Positions 1-11,870 of a DNA stretch of 64,000 nucleotides are shown piece after piece. The position numbers were made by a program, and so were the translations under genes. Location of the stretch: positions 7,604,220-7,668,219 of the forward strand of contig NC_135151.1 in assembly GCF_050948215.1 (NCBI RefSeq), read 5' to 3'. Origin of the DNA: Halictus rubicundus. Lineage: Eukaryota > Arthropoda > Insecta > Hymenoptera > Halictidae. Below the pieces are notes generated by a model. That model did not search any database. It was not told the origin of the DNA and saw only the letters and a program-made list of their open reading frames with translations. Each line of letters opens with the position of its first letter. Position 1 is the first letter of the stretch.

Positions 1-864
1 CAGCACGTTTCTGGCGTCAGAATTCATAATATCGATAATACAGAGCAAAAAATGTGACAAGTTTAGTCACAGACTTAGGACCCGTCGGATCAAGATCAAG
101 ACGGATCTTAAGTCACGTGACTACCCTTGGTTCTTGAATTTTTTTCGGACCTGCAGTTGTCGAAGCCTCGAACTACAGTAATTGAAAGTATTTAGAAAAG
201 AAAACTGTGCACGAAATTGTTGACAAGATCTCAGTGCAATGTCTCATAATCTGAGGAAATAGTGTGAAATTGCAAGAATAAAATACGTACTTTTTTAAAT
301 GTCAAACGGAGTTGCAGCGTACGCAAGCGGATCGAATCGCGATAAAACGAATTCCTAAGTGAAAGAGTGTTTGATAGCGGCAGGGACCAGCAGCAAATAT
401 TTGGCAGTAAAGATCACACGACCTTCGTTCCACGGTGCATCGTATGTTGCAGATTCGCGGGAAATGTGTAGGCAGAGCAGTGTTTCCTCGAATGCAATGG
501 CGGGTACACCCACGCCCGCACACACCCACAAAACAAAGAATCCAAGGGGTGTCAGGGTCGCACTTGAGAAATAAAATTCCTCCGATGCCGAACATTGATA
601 CCTCGTATTCTGACAGATGATCAAATAAAGAACGACAGCAGCAACATACGTTCTGTGACATTCTCGAACAACAGAATCGCATGATGAGACATCCTCGTGA
701 TATTTCGTTTATGCTCGATGTTTTCCCCTGTCCATGCTTCTCGATTACCTCGGTTACATTTCTTTGAAATATTGTGAATTCTTCTATCATGTTTGCTTAA
801 ACTGTCACTCCAAAGTATAAATAAATGCAATTACAGACGTTCATATTTAGTCCACAATGTTTAA
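1..864. other. upstream non-coding DNA
   Basis: No gene is supportable here. A moderately GC-rich patch at about 300-580 is open on both strands, but neither reading shows a domain or clean exon borders. This is probably upstream or intronic DNA of the gene whose first coding exon lies at 2623. Confidence 0.5.
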
Positions 865-1033
865 CGCTAGAACTACCGAGCACGTCAAAATGGCGCATTT
901 AAAATTTTTCTCCTACAGCTAGCGAAGTTGTAGAAATTTTTGGAATTTTTTAAAATCTAAATCAATTCAATCCTGTTATCAGTATAAAGGAGCAGTATAC
1001 ACCGGTCTCGTTTAGGACTCGGTAGTTCTAGTG
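865..1033. mobile_element. TTAA-bounded MITE (169 bp)
   Basis: The ends are inverted: the left starts CGCTAGAACTACCGAGC and the right finishes ACTCGGTAGTTCTAGTG. The left flank is TTAA (861-864) and the right flank is TTAG (1034-1037), one base off a TTAA target duplication. There is no coding capacity. TTAA targets are typical of piggyBac-type elements; assignment to that superfamily is inferred from the target only. A related left end (AACGCTGGAAATTCCGAGC) occurs near 3880 without a partner. Confidence 0.7.
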
Positions 1034-1721
1034 TTAGTTCATAATGTTTATGAAAATACATACTATGATTTTCGTACGATTTAAAATGTGAACGCAATAT
1101 GAGTACAAGTAATACTATTCACGTGACATTTATATAACACGAATGTAACGTGAAACCATACGAGTCATAATAGGAAGAGATGACATTCTTCCCACTATAT
1201 TATCGCGTTTTAGTGGCCACTGAAGGGTTAATATCAAAAGGTCCATTAACGGTTGACCTTCCAGAGGATCGGATGATAACACCCTTTCTCTGTTCATCGT
1301 TTAATCAACGACAAAAGGAACGAGTATGGTCGTTGGACTCTCCCCATTCGTGCCTCTAACAGTTCGCACGTTTATGTTCGTTCGACGGCGGGGGGGGGGG
1401 GGGTTAGCTCTCGTTCCCGCTTTTTTTTTATGGTCACGCCCGTTGCCTCGGCAGAAAATGAAAATCAAGTATGAGCGATCGTCATAGCAACCGAATAGAT
1501 TAATCCGCGACGAACGGCCAATCACGCAAATCAAGAGACGTTCGGATTTCAATGAGCTCTGGTGGATTCGCAAGGGATGAAGGGAACTGGTCTTATTTGC
1601 ACGGGAAATTACGCGATGCCCGTCAAAATTTAATAGCAACGGATCGGCGCCTAGGAATTTCAACGCTATAGGCGAACGCTGCATTATTGTTGTTTGCCAA
1701 CTAATAATTAGTTATTATTAA

Positions 1722-2154
1722 GGGGGCCGGCATGGTTTGAAATCCATATACGTATGCAAGGGTCAAAACCTTTTCAAACTACCGCTTCAATATTGCAATG
1801 AGCAGTTTAGAAGTGGTCAATTGTGTTTCCTAAAATTCTAATCTACGTCTGTATAGAGCCCAAATTGCGAATTTCTACCTCATCGTGGAGTAATTTGTAA
1901 TATTCGGCAGAAAATTCGAATTCTGAAGCAAGTATGACGTCACAAGATGGCTGCCGCTGAGAGATTCTCTTAATTTCGAGAGATTTAGTGTTCGTATCGG
2001 AAAAAGGGCTCTATACAGACGTAGCAAAGACATGTACAAACACGGTGGTATGCATTTTTAATTGATCACTTACTTATTTAAGACGTAAAATGTCTAGAAA
2101 AAAAGGCACAGCGTAACATAGCGTGACAGTCAAGGCCAAGTGCCTGCCGGCCCC
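1722..2154. mobile_element. TTAA-bounded MITE with GGGGCCGGCA ends
   Basis: TTAA stands on both sides (1718-1721 and 2155-2158). The terminal inverted repeats read GGGGGCCGGCATGG at the left and TGCCTGCCGGCCCC at the right. A second, internal inverted pair lies at 1842-1860 and 2006-2024 (CTACGTCTGTATAGAGCCC and its complement). There is no open frame of note. A 23-bp imperfect direct repeat (1683-1705 and 2161-2183, one mismatch) lies just outside the element. Confidence 0.75.
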
Positions 2155-2561
2155 TTAATTATTATTGTTGTTTGCTAACTAATATTGTTTTTGTTTATTT
2201 TCTCATTTCTGTTCTCATATGATGCACATTTTGCAATACAATACAGAATGGGTTTCTGTATCTTCACAATAGCAGTCATTGAACGACAATCCCTCTCGAT
2301 TACAACTTCCCAAAATTGATGAACAGATACTTCTCGATCATCTCCGATTAATAAGAATCGTAACGGAAAGGACAACAGCCCTGAGCATAATCGAACAACG
2401 AATCGCATTTAGCGCGGCCGCGTTTCGTGGAGGCCAGCTTTTAGCGACCATAAACTCCGGCGACCATAATTTGCCGAGAGAAAATAAGTGGAAGCGACCT
2501 AATCTAATCGAGGCTTCTTGCGTTTCTTTCCCCTTTCTAATGGATGGTTGCTTTTTTTCAG

Positions 2562-2622
2562 ACACACCGGGGCAGAAGTTAACCAGCAGTGACAGTGACG
2601 GAATAGAAGAAGTCGAGAAGAA
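2562..2622 (+). other. 5' untranslated part of exon A
   Basis: The stretch follows a good 3' splice site: a T-rich tract ending TTTTTTTCAG at 2561. It runs to the ATG at 2623. An in-frame TGA at 2596-2598 precedes the ATG, so translation cannot extend upstream, and the context GAAGAAATGG is favourable. At least one upstream non-coding exon is implied; I could not locate it. Confidence 0.65.
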
Positions 2623-2889
2623 ATGGTTTCCTCGGCGATCTTCGGGGCAGCTGCCGGCACCGGGTTGGCCTTGGTGGTCGCCGTCACTATCGTGGTGTAC
2701 CGATACTATTCCGTGAAACGCAAGGGATCCTATTGGAGCAACCTCGACCGTTGGCCTGATCCACCCACCACCAGAAGACCGGAAACTAGGCAGGAGCATT
2801 CGTTCCAGCAGTCGCAGGATGCTACGTCCTCCCACATGCTGAACTGCTGGAAGAACCAGCAGAAAAATTACTACACGGTGCAGTCCGGG
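2623..2889 (+). CDS. first coding exon: single-pass membrane protein N-terminus (synaptotagmin-like?)
   Basis: Eighty-nine codons run from ATG 2623 to a GT donor at 2890 (CCGGG|GTAAGC), ending in phase 0. Residues 1-4 are a very short lumenal end. Residues about 5-25 form a Gly/Ala/Val/Ile membrane segment (IFGAAAGTGLALVVAVTIVV) followed by YRYYSVKRKG, a positive stop that would place the rest in the cytosol. The tail has an aromatic and proline stretch (YWSNLDRWPDPP), then Gln/Ser-rich sequence with three Trp in all, and ends YYTVQSG. No signal peptide is separate from the membrane anchor. A short lumenal end, one anchor, a basic patch and a linker is the layout of synaptotagmin-family N-termini, but no C2 domain is seen and other signal-anchor proteins fit equally. 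The start is fixed by the upstream in-frame stop. The next in-phase exon found is at 32192. A TTAA element lies 27 bp past the donor. Confidence 0.75.
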
Positions 2890-2916
2890 GTAAGCGAATG
2901 TAACCGGTCCCATTAA

Positions 2917-3375
2917 CCCTGGAGAAACTGAGGGAATAGCTCTGGATCACAAAAATATTAGCACATTGCACTGCGAACATCTTTTCTATTTTTGTTACCA
3001 AGAATTTCCTAACAGTTTCCTATCAGTTTACTTGAGACTGTGGATTTTATGCATTCACGAGGAAAATTAGAAGGTGAAGTACAAAATAGAAGGAACATTA
3101 CATGAATTTAGTGATACTGGTAAGGTATTTACAACCTATTAAAGTTATTAAGAGAAGGATTCAATTTTTACGTACATCCCCTTTCTTGTAGTTGATGCAG
3201 ACAATTTTTATTTTGCATAAAGATCCGCAGTCTAATGATTATATTGTAAACAGCTAAATGCGTGTATATTGCTTGTCTAAGTAAGAAAGATATTGTTATT
3301 GAAAATGATAGTGTATATTTAAACTGGCATTTTAAATATGTCGAGTCTCATCTCCGAGACTTAGTTTTTCCAGGG
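2917..3375. mobile_element. TTAA-bounded MITE just past exon A donor
   Basis: TTAA flanks both ends (2913-2916 and 3376-3379). The terminal inverted repeats are CCCTGGAGAAACTGAG at the left and CTTAGTTTTTCCAGGG at the right. The element lies 27 bp downstream of the exon A splice donor. It contains a second element at 3035-3233, so the outer unit would be about 260 bp without it. Confidence 0.75.
3035..3233. mobile_element. AGACTGCGG-family MITE, nested copy
   Basis: The left end AGACTGTGGATTTTATGCA and right end TGCATAAAGATCCGCAGTCT are inverted repeats. The same ends recur at 24897, 39101, 41661, 41795 and 63638. The element is non-coding and sits inside the TTAA element 2917-3375, so it is the younger insertion. 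Confidence 0.75.
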
Positions 3376-5064
3376 TTAATTATTTCATTTTTGTGTGTCT
3401 ATATGTTTTGTATAGATTTCTCAATATTTTGGTGTTAGAGTTTCATTTACAGAAAGAATATATATATAGATAGGAAGGATTTTTAACGATCCTAAGCTTT
3501 CCGTGATAAGTAAGCATGCATCGCGCTTGGAATAAAAGAATAGCCATCAATTAGCGAGCTTCTCGCTATCAAAGAACCGCTGACAACATACACGTTGAAC
3601 ATTCTGAACCGACAGGTAATTATCCGGCTATTTGTATTAGGGTTAATAGCGTCCAGCGGTTTGTTTTACCCAGTTAATTACCCCGGTTCTTTACTTGGAA
3701 CACACACGACATCATGTGCATTACATTCCACGTGCGAGAGGTAACTCGCACTCGTTGATCTAATATTTTGAAAAATTTCTCTGGAATATATTTGCAATTT
3801 ATTACCGTTCGAATTCTCGAAATTATCCGCTTTATAATTTGTGTAATCAATATGTAATTGAATAATTGCAATATGTTAACGCTGGAAATTCCGAGCACTA
3901 AACGCGACTAATATACATACAGCTTCAATAGACTAGTCGTATTAATGTAAATTATGAGAAGAACGTTTTCATGTGGAAATCCACCAAGGAAAAGAATCTT
4001 TGATAATAGTTTTTACATCGATCAAAGCTGAGTATGCGTGCTACAAATATATCAGGTATCCATATTGTTAGCTACTTAATCTAGTCAATCTAATTGCGAG
4101 CGAACGCTTTGTGTACGACAACCAGAAAACAAATATCAGGACTCAATCCATCATCGTATCACACGATTGAAAGGTTTCGGCATTGAACCACTGAAATGAT
4201 TTTACCTGATTGTTTAACTTTTGGAACGTTGTTGAACTTTATTGTCTCCGTGCAGTATGGTACACGACTGAATGCTTTACGTTTGTTTGCAAAACCTAGA
4301 TTAATAACGAAAAATTCGATCCAGAGATGGTAATGGTACACAAGAGATACAATAAAACTGGCAAGTGAAACATGTCAATGATTATACCGACAGTAGAATG
4401 TCGGTAACTAGCCAGACACAGTTGAACCTATGGTTGGACAGAGCTCATCGATTTTATGGATCAATGAATTTTTGTTTGACGATAACTGCTCTCCTGAGTA
4501 AATGATAAAAAAGGAAGCATTATTTGTTGAAGCCCTACTATTACACTTGCTAGTAATTTTTAATTATTTGTTTATATTGATAGATGTACAAGCATAGACG
4601 TCTGCAGTTTTTCGAGTAATTTTTCGAATGCATTCCCGTAGGAATTTTCGACCGTTTTTTTTATACTTTTATATTTTATTTGTATTAAAAGCATAGCCAC
4701 AGATAAAACTTGCAACTTTCTCCATAAGGCATCGTGCAAGTAGCGGCAAGAATTAACTACTCCGTAAAATCTGAAAATAGGGCTATTCCACGTAGTGGCG
4801 AAATGGTCAAGCTGTTAGCCAAACGTTACCGACTGTCGATTATTCGTAGACGTAGATTTCTGTATTATCAAGATTACGTATCAGTGAAACTTGTTTGATT
4901 ATACTCGAATTTGACCTCATTTTCATCAGGAAAATCCCCTCCAATCGCTCGTCACAATTTTATGAGGATATATTGAAAAATCTAAAAGTTTAAACTTCCA
5001 TTCGTGCACGATTCTCCATCCGCTTACATTGTATGTCGTCTGTCGCCGCTGGGTCTTTGAAGCT

Positions 5065-5346
5065 CGGCGCTCGGCAAAAGTTATTCGAAGATTTATTCGA
5101 AGCCTTCGAATAAAAGATACAGATAAAAGATGAAAAAATTATTCGAAGTTCGAATAAATCCTCTTCGAATAAAAAAAATTATCTTTTTTCGTCGGATAAA
5201 TTCTCGTCGAATAAAATTATTTATTCGATACTCGTCGAATAAAGATACTTTTTTTATTCGAACCTTCGAATAAGGAAATAAACATTTTTTTATCTTTTAT
5301 TCGTTATTCGAAATTTTTATTTAGATAAATATTTTGCCCAACTCTG
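5065..5346. mobile_element. hAT-like MITE full of TTCGAATAA motifs
   Basis: The left end CGGCGCTCGGCAAAAG and right end TTTTGCCCAACTCTG resemble the ends of the hAT-like element at 18805-19372 (CAGTGCTGGGCAAAA). The interior is an AT-rich array of ATTCGAA and TTCGAATAA motifs in both orientations. No clear 8-bp target duplication is visible, so the left border is uncertain. Confidence 0.45.
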
Positions 5347-5540
5347 GTCGGAGAATGTGTAACATTTGATAATCGATATGGGTCCGTGATGAATCACCTT
5401 CTCACCGACGAGAATTTCCTTAGTGGGCTTCTGCACCGACGAAATACCATCGTTGGCTTTCTGTTTCTTACTCCAGCCAAAATCTATCCTAGAGGGCAGT
5501 AGAAAACACTGTATTTTTCGAGCGACACATTCTCCCGTAA

Positions 5541-5612
5541 GGCTGGCAGTTTTATATATATCTTGTCGGAGACGGGGGCTGGCAGTCTTTATATATATCT
5601 CGTCGGTGTAAT
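5541..5612. repeat. 36-bp tandem duplication
   Basis: Two adjacent copies of a unit starting GGCTGGCAGTTTTATATATA (5541 and 5577), each continuing to a TCGTCGG or TTGTCGG block, with a few substitutions. Confidence 0.7.
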
Positions 5613-5876
5613 TGGTCTACTCCTGTACCTCGTCTGTGGTTCAATGAGCGACATTTGCTGTTGACTGTCGGTAATGCAAATGGCATCGAAGTTCCTCTAC
5701 TTACCACAGGTGGCGCAACCAGTTTCTTTGACTCTGTCGGTAAATTTGTCTAACAGTTTGAGCGTTTTGCCACTACGTGGAATGGCGCTATTTTCAGATT
5801 TTACGAAACAAATAATTCTTACCGCTTTTGCATCGAATCTTATGGGAAAAGCAGAACGAATCATTTGCACAACTTA

Positions 5877-6305
5877 TACAGGGTGATAAAGAGAAGGTCC
5901 GATACTTACAGGCTTCATAGTACTCACAGTGAGGAGTAAAAAATGTCTAATCAACATAGATCCTTTCCCTGTGAAATCAATTTTCATTATTTATTACTGC
6001 TCCATATCATAACTGGTTCTCTTTGCAACACATCGAATGTTCACTTCGTAGACGTGACTGTAGATTTGTACTACGCCTCATGTTGGCAACCTCGTCTTTA
6101 CAACCTTGAACTAATACTTCGTACTTACCTATGTGGAAAGCGAAATTATTTGATCACAATATGAAACGCTAATAAATAATAAATGTTGATTTTACAGGGA
6201 CAGGATTGCTCTTACGATCTATGTTAATTACACATTCTTTACTCCTCTTGGTGGGTACTACATGTAAGGCCTATAATTATCCGGCCTTTTTGTTACCACC
6301 CTGTA
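5877..6305. mobile_element. TA-target MITE with TACAGGGTG ends (429 bp)
   Basis: TA target duplications stand at 5875-5876 and 6306-6307. The ends TACAGGGTGATAAAGAGAAGG and the complement of CCGGCCTTTTTGTTACCACCCTGTA are inverted. The similarity continues inward for over 100 bp (GAGGAGTAAA, ACATAGATC, TTATTTATT blocks). This is typical of mariner-type non-autonomous elements. It has no transposase. Confidence 0.8.
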
Positions 6306-8334
6306 TATTATTTATTTATAAGTTTCAAGACAGCTAAATATATAGAATAACTTAAAAATACTGAAATACATTTTTAGAACAATTCACACTCACAGTTTAC
6401 ACTCGAGAGTTTTCAAAATGTTCCCTTCCTTTTGGAGCATTTTTACACATTGTAAATCAATTTTAATTACAACGGTTATTACTTTTAATATGCACAAGCC
6501 TTGTAAGCTTCTTAGCTAAGCTTGTAAGCTTTCTTCTAAGAAACTTGTCTAGACACATTAAATAAACGTGTAAAGAAGAGTACTCCTTCTAAAAAGAGTT
6601 ATTATATTTTTTAATATTATTTTCTACGTTGCTGACCTGCGTACTATTTTTAAACTATCGAAACGTCAAATAGACTTTCGTCGAAAAATCAATTTTGCAA
6701 CGAAACAACGAACGAAACAAGCCTACGTATTGACAGTACCGAAATCGAACAAAGAAATTGATTTTCCAAAACAATTACCTGTACACGCAGCAACGCTTTT
6801 TGGCGATTGAGCTTTTTTCAACATTTGCGCAGCCAAAGTACATTTAATACGCAGATATTACACTCGAAAAATCGATGAAAAATTTCTTCGTTACCACGTT
6901 TTTGAAATATCAGCCAAATTAAATGAAGATATCGTTATGTACAACTGAATAAATTATGAAATTCATGCGAAAGTTCGTAGCGTTCGAAACAACAAATTTT
7001 GCAATTTTCTGGTGATAGAATGTGCAGAAAGAGCGCGCGAAAGATTTATGAAAATATTGGGACGATCCTTCAATTATTCTCCACGATCCGTGAAAGGGAA
7101 GCGTAAAAATTGTGACCGCTATCAGGATACCAAAAATGTATCACTATAAAAACGGGTTTACGATCCAAATCGTGTCCTACTAAAAAAGGTACGCCCGATA
7201 AAGTTCCATCTACATGTATTTACATACGAAAACGCTGTCTCTATGCGCGATTTTTTATTAAAGCTCGAAAGTGTCGCCACTTACGCGGCTGGCATACAAA
7301 AGTGCGTCTTCGAAGTACCTAAGAAAGTGAAATAGTTTCCTGTAACTCTGGTATTCACTGGACACTGTAATAAAAGTGTCAGAAGAAACGTAATCGAACC
7401 TTGCGATAATTTTAATCGAAAATTTCTTATTAAAATGATTAAGTCCTACGGTGTTAATTGAGAATTTTTGAAAACTGTCAAAGTGGTAGTTTTCAAAGCA
7501 ACTTGTGCAATACCATGATAAACAACTGTCTGCGATTATATGTAGTAGCGTTCACAAACAGGTTATTCTAATATTCAATTATCGAAAATCGAAACTGAAA
7601 GTTGGACAACATTCGATATTCCCAACGAAGCGTTCTACTGTGCGAACTCATTAAAACTCACTAAAGATTCAACAATTCACGAAATTCCATAAATTAACCG
7701 CTCAACTGAACTTCTATCTTCTTCTTCAATGATTGGCCGACATTTCTCCATTTTCTTCAACAATTCCGCGATATTTAAAAGCCTTCGGTATAGCATATTC
7801 CATTGTTCTTCCGCAACGAACGTTCCCGAACGAAAGAAACAAGTTACAAATTTGTCCGTCGCCGGCAGTGTTCCGAGAAATAACGTTTCTGGCCGCTGGT
7901 GATAAACGGATGGGAAAAAACGGGAAAACAAGAGAAAAAACCGAAAAACGGCAAGAAAATATCTCTGCGTATCTCTCGGTTTGCACGGTGCTCTCTCGAC
8001 GTACCAGCTGTTCGGGATTTTCGTTTGTGTATACGCGGCGTGCGTTTCTCTGCGCGATATCTATCGGACGTTGCGGAGCGCTGTATCGATCCAAATTCCA
8101 GATTTTATATTCCCGGTTGGGATATGAAGCTTCTCTAACTGCGCACGGTACAGCCGTAACCGATAACGGAGATAACGAATTTCGTTGAAATCGTGTATCG
8201 AAACGCGAGCTTCGAGACGCAAGCACAACCCTAAAATACGTTTGGGGCCAGCGTCACATAATATTATCTACGACGATCACGATATGCATGATTCTCACTT
8301 TCAATAAAATATTTTAACTACGAACCTACACTTA

Positions 8335-8602
8335 TACAGGGTGTGGCCTGGGCACGGGAGGGTACGAACCGGGCAGATTCTACGTGTAACAATGATTCTT
8401 CATGCAAAAGTAAGTCGAAGAAAATGAGTAACATGTTTTCGTTTCGACGCCTCGTTTCTGAGAAAATCGAGTTCAAAGATCCGTAAACAGTTCGCGTGCT
8501 TCAGTGCATGTAGAAAGTATTGCAGAATTGGTTGGTCATGATCAGACGCGTCGTCAAACTATACAATGTTATTCCTTCTTTTTCGTCCGGTCACACCTTG
8601 TA
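8335..8602. mobile_element. TA-target MITE with TACAGGGTGTG ends (268 bp)
   Basis: The left end TACAGGGTGTGGCC is the reverse complement of the right end GGTCACACCTTGTA, with one mismatch. TA precedes the left end (8333-8334), and TG follows the right, a decayed target copy. Non-coding. Confidence 0.65.
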
Positions 8603-9187
8603 TGAATTAAAAAATATTTTACATTTTGCGTGTCAGACGACCAGTACCGTGAAAATCATATATGTTCGTCGACGATAAACTTTCCCTTCAAAATGTTGCT
8701 GTAGCATCGAAGAAACTGATTATTATCGTTCAAAACAATTTGAGTACACTCTCCAAGTGTTGGTTAATATGTGTGCAAAGTTTGAATTTATAGTACCCGT
8801 TGCCTCTCTCTTAAAAAATTCTCAAAACTGAGCTTACAAACTGGAGCGATCTCTCGGGGATTTCGTTTGCTAATTCACGTTCCTCCGGTGTTTTAATATC
8901 ATTATAAACAACCAAAAACCTATTAAAATGTACTTTCGTCGAACCATCGAGCGTAGGAGACTTACATAAGAGCTAAACATGCCATCGTCGTCGCAAGTGA
9001 CCGCGGTCTAGAAAATCGGTCTTCCCTCGAAAGTAATGCAATTTCTCGGACTTACGTAAAGGTGCAGCTCCGGTAGGATGCAACGGTGATCCGGGGTGCA
9101 TAACGCGCCTGCAACTCGGTCATCTATCAAAAAAACCGTCGATCGTGGAAGACGCTCGTTATTGATATTGAACGAGCCACCCCGCTA

Positions 9188-9217
9188 GGGAGCGTGGGGG
9201 GTTGGGGGGAGGGGGGT
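9188..9217 (+). other. G-quadruplex motif
   Basis: Four G runs lie within about 30 bases: GGG, then three G6 runs separated by TT and A. The region 9000-9700 is CpG-rich, but no exon can be defined in it. Confidence 0.6.
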
Positions 9218-9808
9218 TGCATTATTTACCGGCACGCGGGAAACAAGTTTCTTCGGTCGAATCGATAAGCGAGAGGATCTGGGGCTGTTGGGGGTGACCG
9301 GTTAGATAAGGGGTGGTTCGGGGAACTGGTTTTCCAAGCGATCGATTCCACCGGGGTGGAAATGTAGATCGCGGGAGTTTCTCTCGTTTAAAATTCTATC
9401 CGGCGGCGAGTTGAACGCAACACGGTGATCTATAATGCAAAACCGTTCGCGAACGAGCCGTCGCGTCGTAGGCTCGTAACATTGTACTCGCGGCTCGAAC
9501 GATCCCCGACAAAGAACGAGAACTATCGCCGAATTCGATCGATACGAGAGTTTCGCGATTCTCTTCGTTTATTGAAGGAACGAACCCCTTTGTCGGAACC
9601 GATTCAACGCTTCCATTCTGCTCCACGGGCATTTTAAAACGCCGCCGCTGAGACGATCTCACGCGTTTCCGGGTTGGAAGCGACTATAGTCGACGTGTAC
9701 CGTCTATAGTCACAGGCATAACTACTGCACTCGTTGGCAACTGTGACCGAGTTTGCCTAAGAAATTCGATTATCGTACCGTATACATTTGCTTATGACTT
9801 GTCATTAG

Positions 9809-10089
9809 CCCTCCATCTGCTATTCCGGAGTCATTCGTGACCCGTCGCTGTAGTGGTGGGGATAAGCTCCAGCGGCTGTCAATATGTACAACTTTATTCT
9901 TATATAAGACGACGCTTATTATTCCGAAATAAGAAAATCGCTACACCATCTTCTTCTTCTTCTTCATCCGTAATACGAGGAAAGCCGGTACCGAGCCGTC
10001 GCCGTTTATCGAAAGAAAACTGTAGTGAAATATCGGCGTGGGTCAGAAATGACTCCGGCATAGGCCTAGAACTCGCGGGAGTCCGAGCG
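9809..10089 (+). mobile_element. TTAA MITE with CCGGAGTCATT ends
   Basis: The left side contains CCGGAGTCATTCGTGACCC and the right side GGGTCAGAAATGACTCCGG. It is flanked by TTAG (9805-9808) and TTAA (10090-10093). It shares an internal TTCTTCTTCTTCATCCG block with the copy at 31538-31798 and is in the same orientation. The copy at 25603-26018 is inverted. Confidence 0.75.
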
Positions 10090-11870
10090 TTAAACTGTGA
10101 ATCTTTAATCAGATTCCAATTTACCGTAGATCAGTTTGAAAAAATCAAAAAATATTTCTTTCTTACTGTCAGTTTGTGATAATAATTTTTCTTGTATTTC
10201 ACAAGTGTGAAGGTTCTGTAGATGCATAAAGTTGAACACTGTACAGGTCGGATGTAATAAAAATTCAATAATTCGTGTTCATAATGCAGGAAAGCAACAG
10301 ATGCTCCATCAGCAACAAAGTGAAAATTCGAGTAACAATGGAGGGGTTAAACTTCTCCATCGAGTTACACACTTACGTAATTTATGTTTCAGAACCCTAT
10401 AACTTCATCCGTTTTACGGATTTTGAACACATGATTTTAGCAACATGTTTTAAAAACATTCTTTAATATTATTGTAATGTTACATGTTTGCTATTGCATA
10501 ATCAGTCAAACTATAACGATGCTCAGAGAAAAGTATTTGTGATAGTAATGGCACAAAGAAAAACATGCCGTGACGCTGTTGGAACAGTCGCATAATTTAC
10601 AACTCGTTTAGAATCGAGCTGTACACTCAGGCGTGACACACGGTAAATTGGCGTAAAATATTCATGCAGTTAACTCGGGAGCTTTGATTGATTACACAGT
10701 AGACACCGCAAGTTGAAGAAAGGGTCTAGTTACCCTCCGAGCGGGAAATAGTAATAAATAATCGACCAAGGCTGCTTTAATGCGATTCCGCTGATCAATT
10801 GGATGCAAATCTGGGTAACACAATATTAATTGGGAATTTCCAGAAATTCCCTAATGATAATAACTAGATTGCGGATATTGCGCATTTATGACTGGAATGA
10901 GTATGTAGGTGAAATTTCAAACCGTCGAAAGATTAAAAGAATTACCGATCACCATATATTACACCCAATTCATTCAGCAATTATTCAATCACAAAATAAA
11001 CATATAAATTATCATTTGTGGTAGGAATGATCAAAATGCAATTTGTGTGCATGTGTGACACAGAAATGAAGAATTTGGGAATATCAATGTTTTGTAAATA
11101 TTAAAATTATTAGAGGAAGAAGGACACTTTTATTTGGCTCCAGTACCCTGTTATTTATGTATAACATTTCTATTTTGAGATTTGTCTAATGGCTTTTATT
11201 CAAATCTATGATTGTGAAGCTATGAATCTAAACGAGTCGGCAGATTGAAATTCTTATTGCTAAAAGCTTGCACTGTATAATTTCCTGCATCGAAACAGCT
11301 ACGAACACCAATTACCGTCGAAATAAAACGCCGCATCAACGAAGAGGTTTCAAGGATCGATTTCGTTTTAATCAACGCACCATCCTCCCGTTTCTCGCTG
11401 TCCACTGTAACGTTCTGGCAAAGTTTAACAACACTCGATTAATTTCCACGAACTACGGAACAACGCGAGATAAGTTCCCAGTATTCCACTATTATTTAAT
11501 TAGAGACTCCGAGGGGAACGCAAATGTAATGGCTGCAACGAAGACCTTTTAAAACGCCTAATTAACGATCCGCAAGAAAACGTAGTCCCTAACAATTTTT
11601 TTTTTTTACAGAAAAAGAGGCCTTTTTACAAACGAGTGAACCTTTTTAAAATGCATACAGTGCGCATATTTTCAAAAATGCATGCTATCGCAAATCTGGA
11701 TCAACCGGAGTCAAATATTGATGAAGATTCTGTTGGTACATTATTTTACCTAGTAGATGACCGAAGGGATTTTTTAAAAAATTGATTTCTCACAAAATGG
11801 CGGTGGTTTGATGTGAAAATATAGTGCATATTGCAGTGAACATATAGTGCAGGGTATTTAGGGAAACAGA

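Larger units (their letters stand above)
4720..5847. repeat. inverted-repeat pair bracketing about 0.9 kb
   Basis: The arm 4720-4835 is the imperfect reverse complement of 5734-5847. Shared blocks include CGTAAAATCTGAAAATAG, ATTCCACGTAGTGGC and a GTTACCGAC-like inner end. The DNA between the arms holds the hAT-like element 5065-5346 and a 36-bp tandem pair. The unit may be an old transposon with long inverted ends. It lacks a visible target duplication or coding region. Confidence 0.55.

Noticed and set aside
302..790. 162-codon minus-strand Cys-rich frame
   Set aside because: The cysteines are irregularly placed, there is no signal peptide, and the other strand is equally open.
1389..1403. 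Poly-G tract followed by poly-T
   Set aside because: Simple homopolymers without other structure; not enough for a quadruplex of four runs.
7726..8230. Frames of 151 and 166 codons on opposite strands
   Set aside because: Simultaneous openness on both strands and Arg-rich readings suggest CpG composition rather than an exon.
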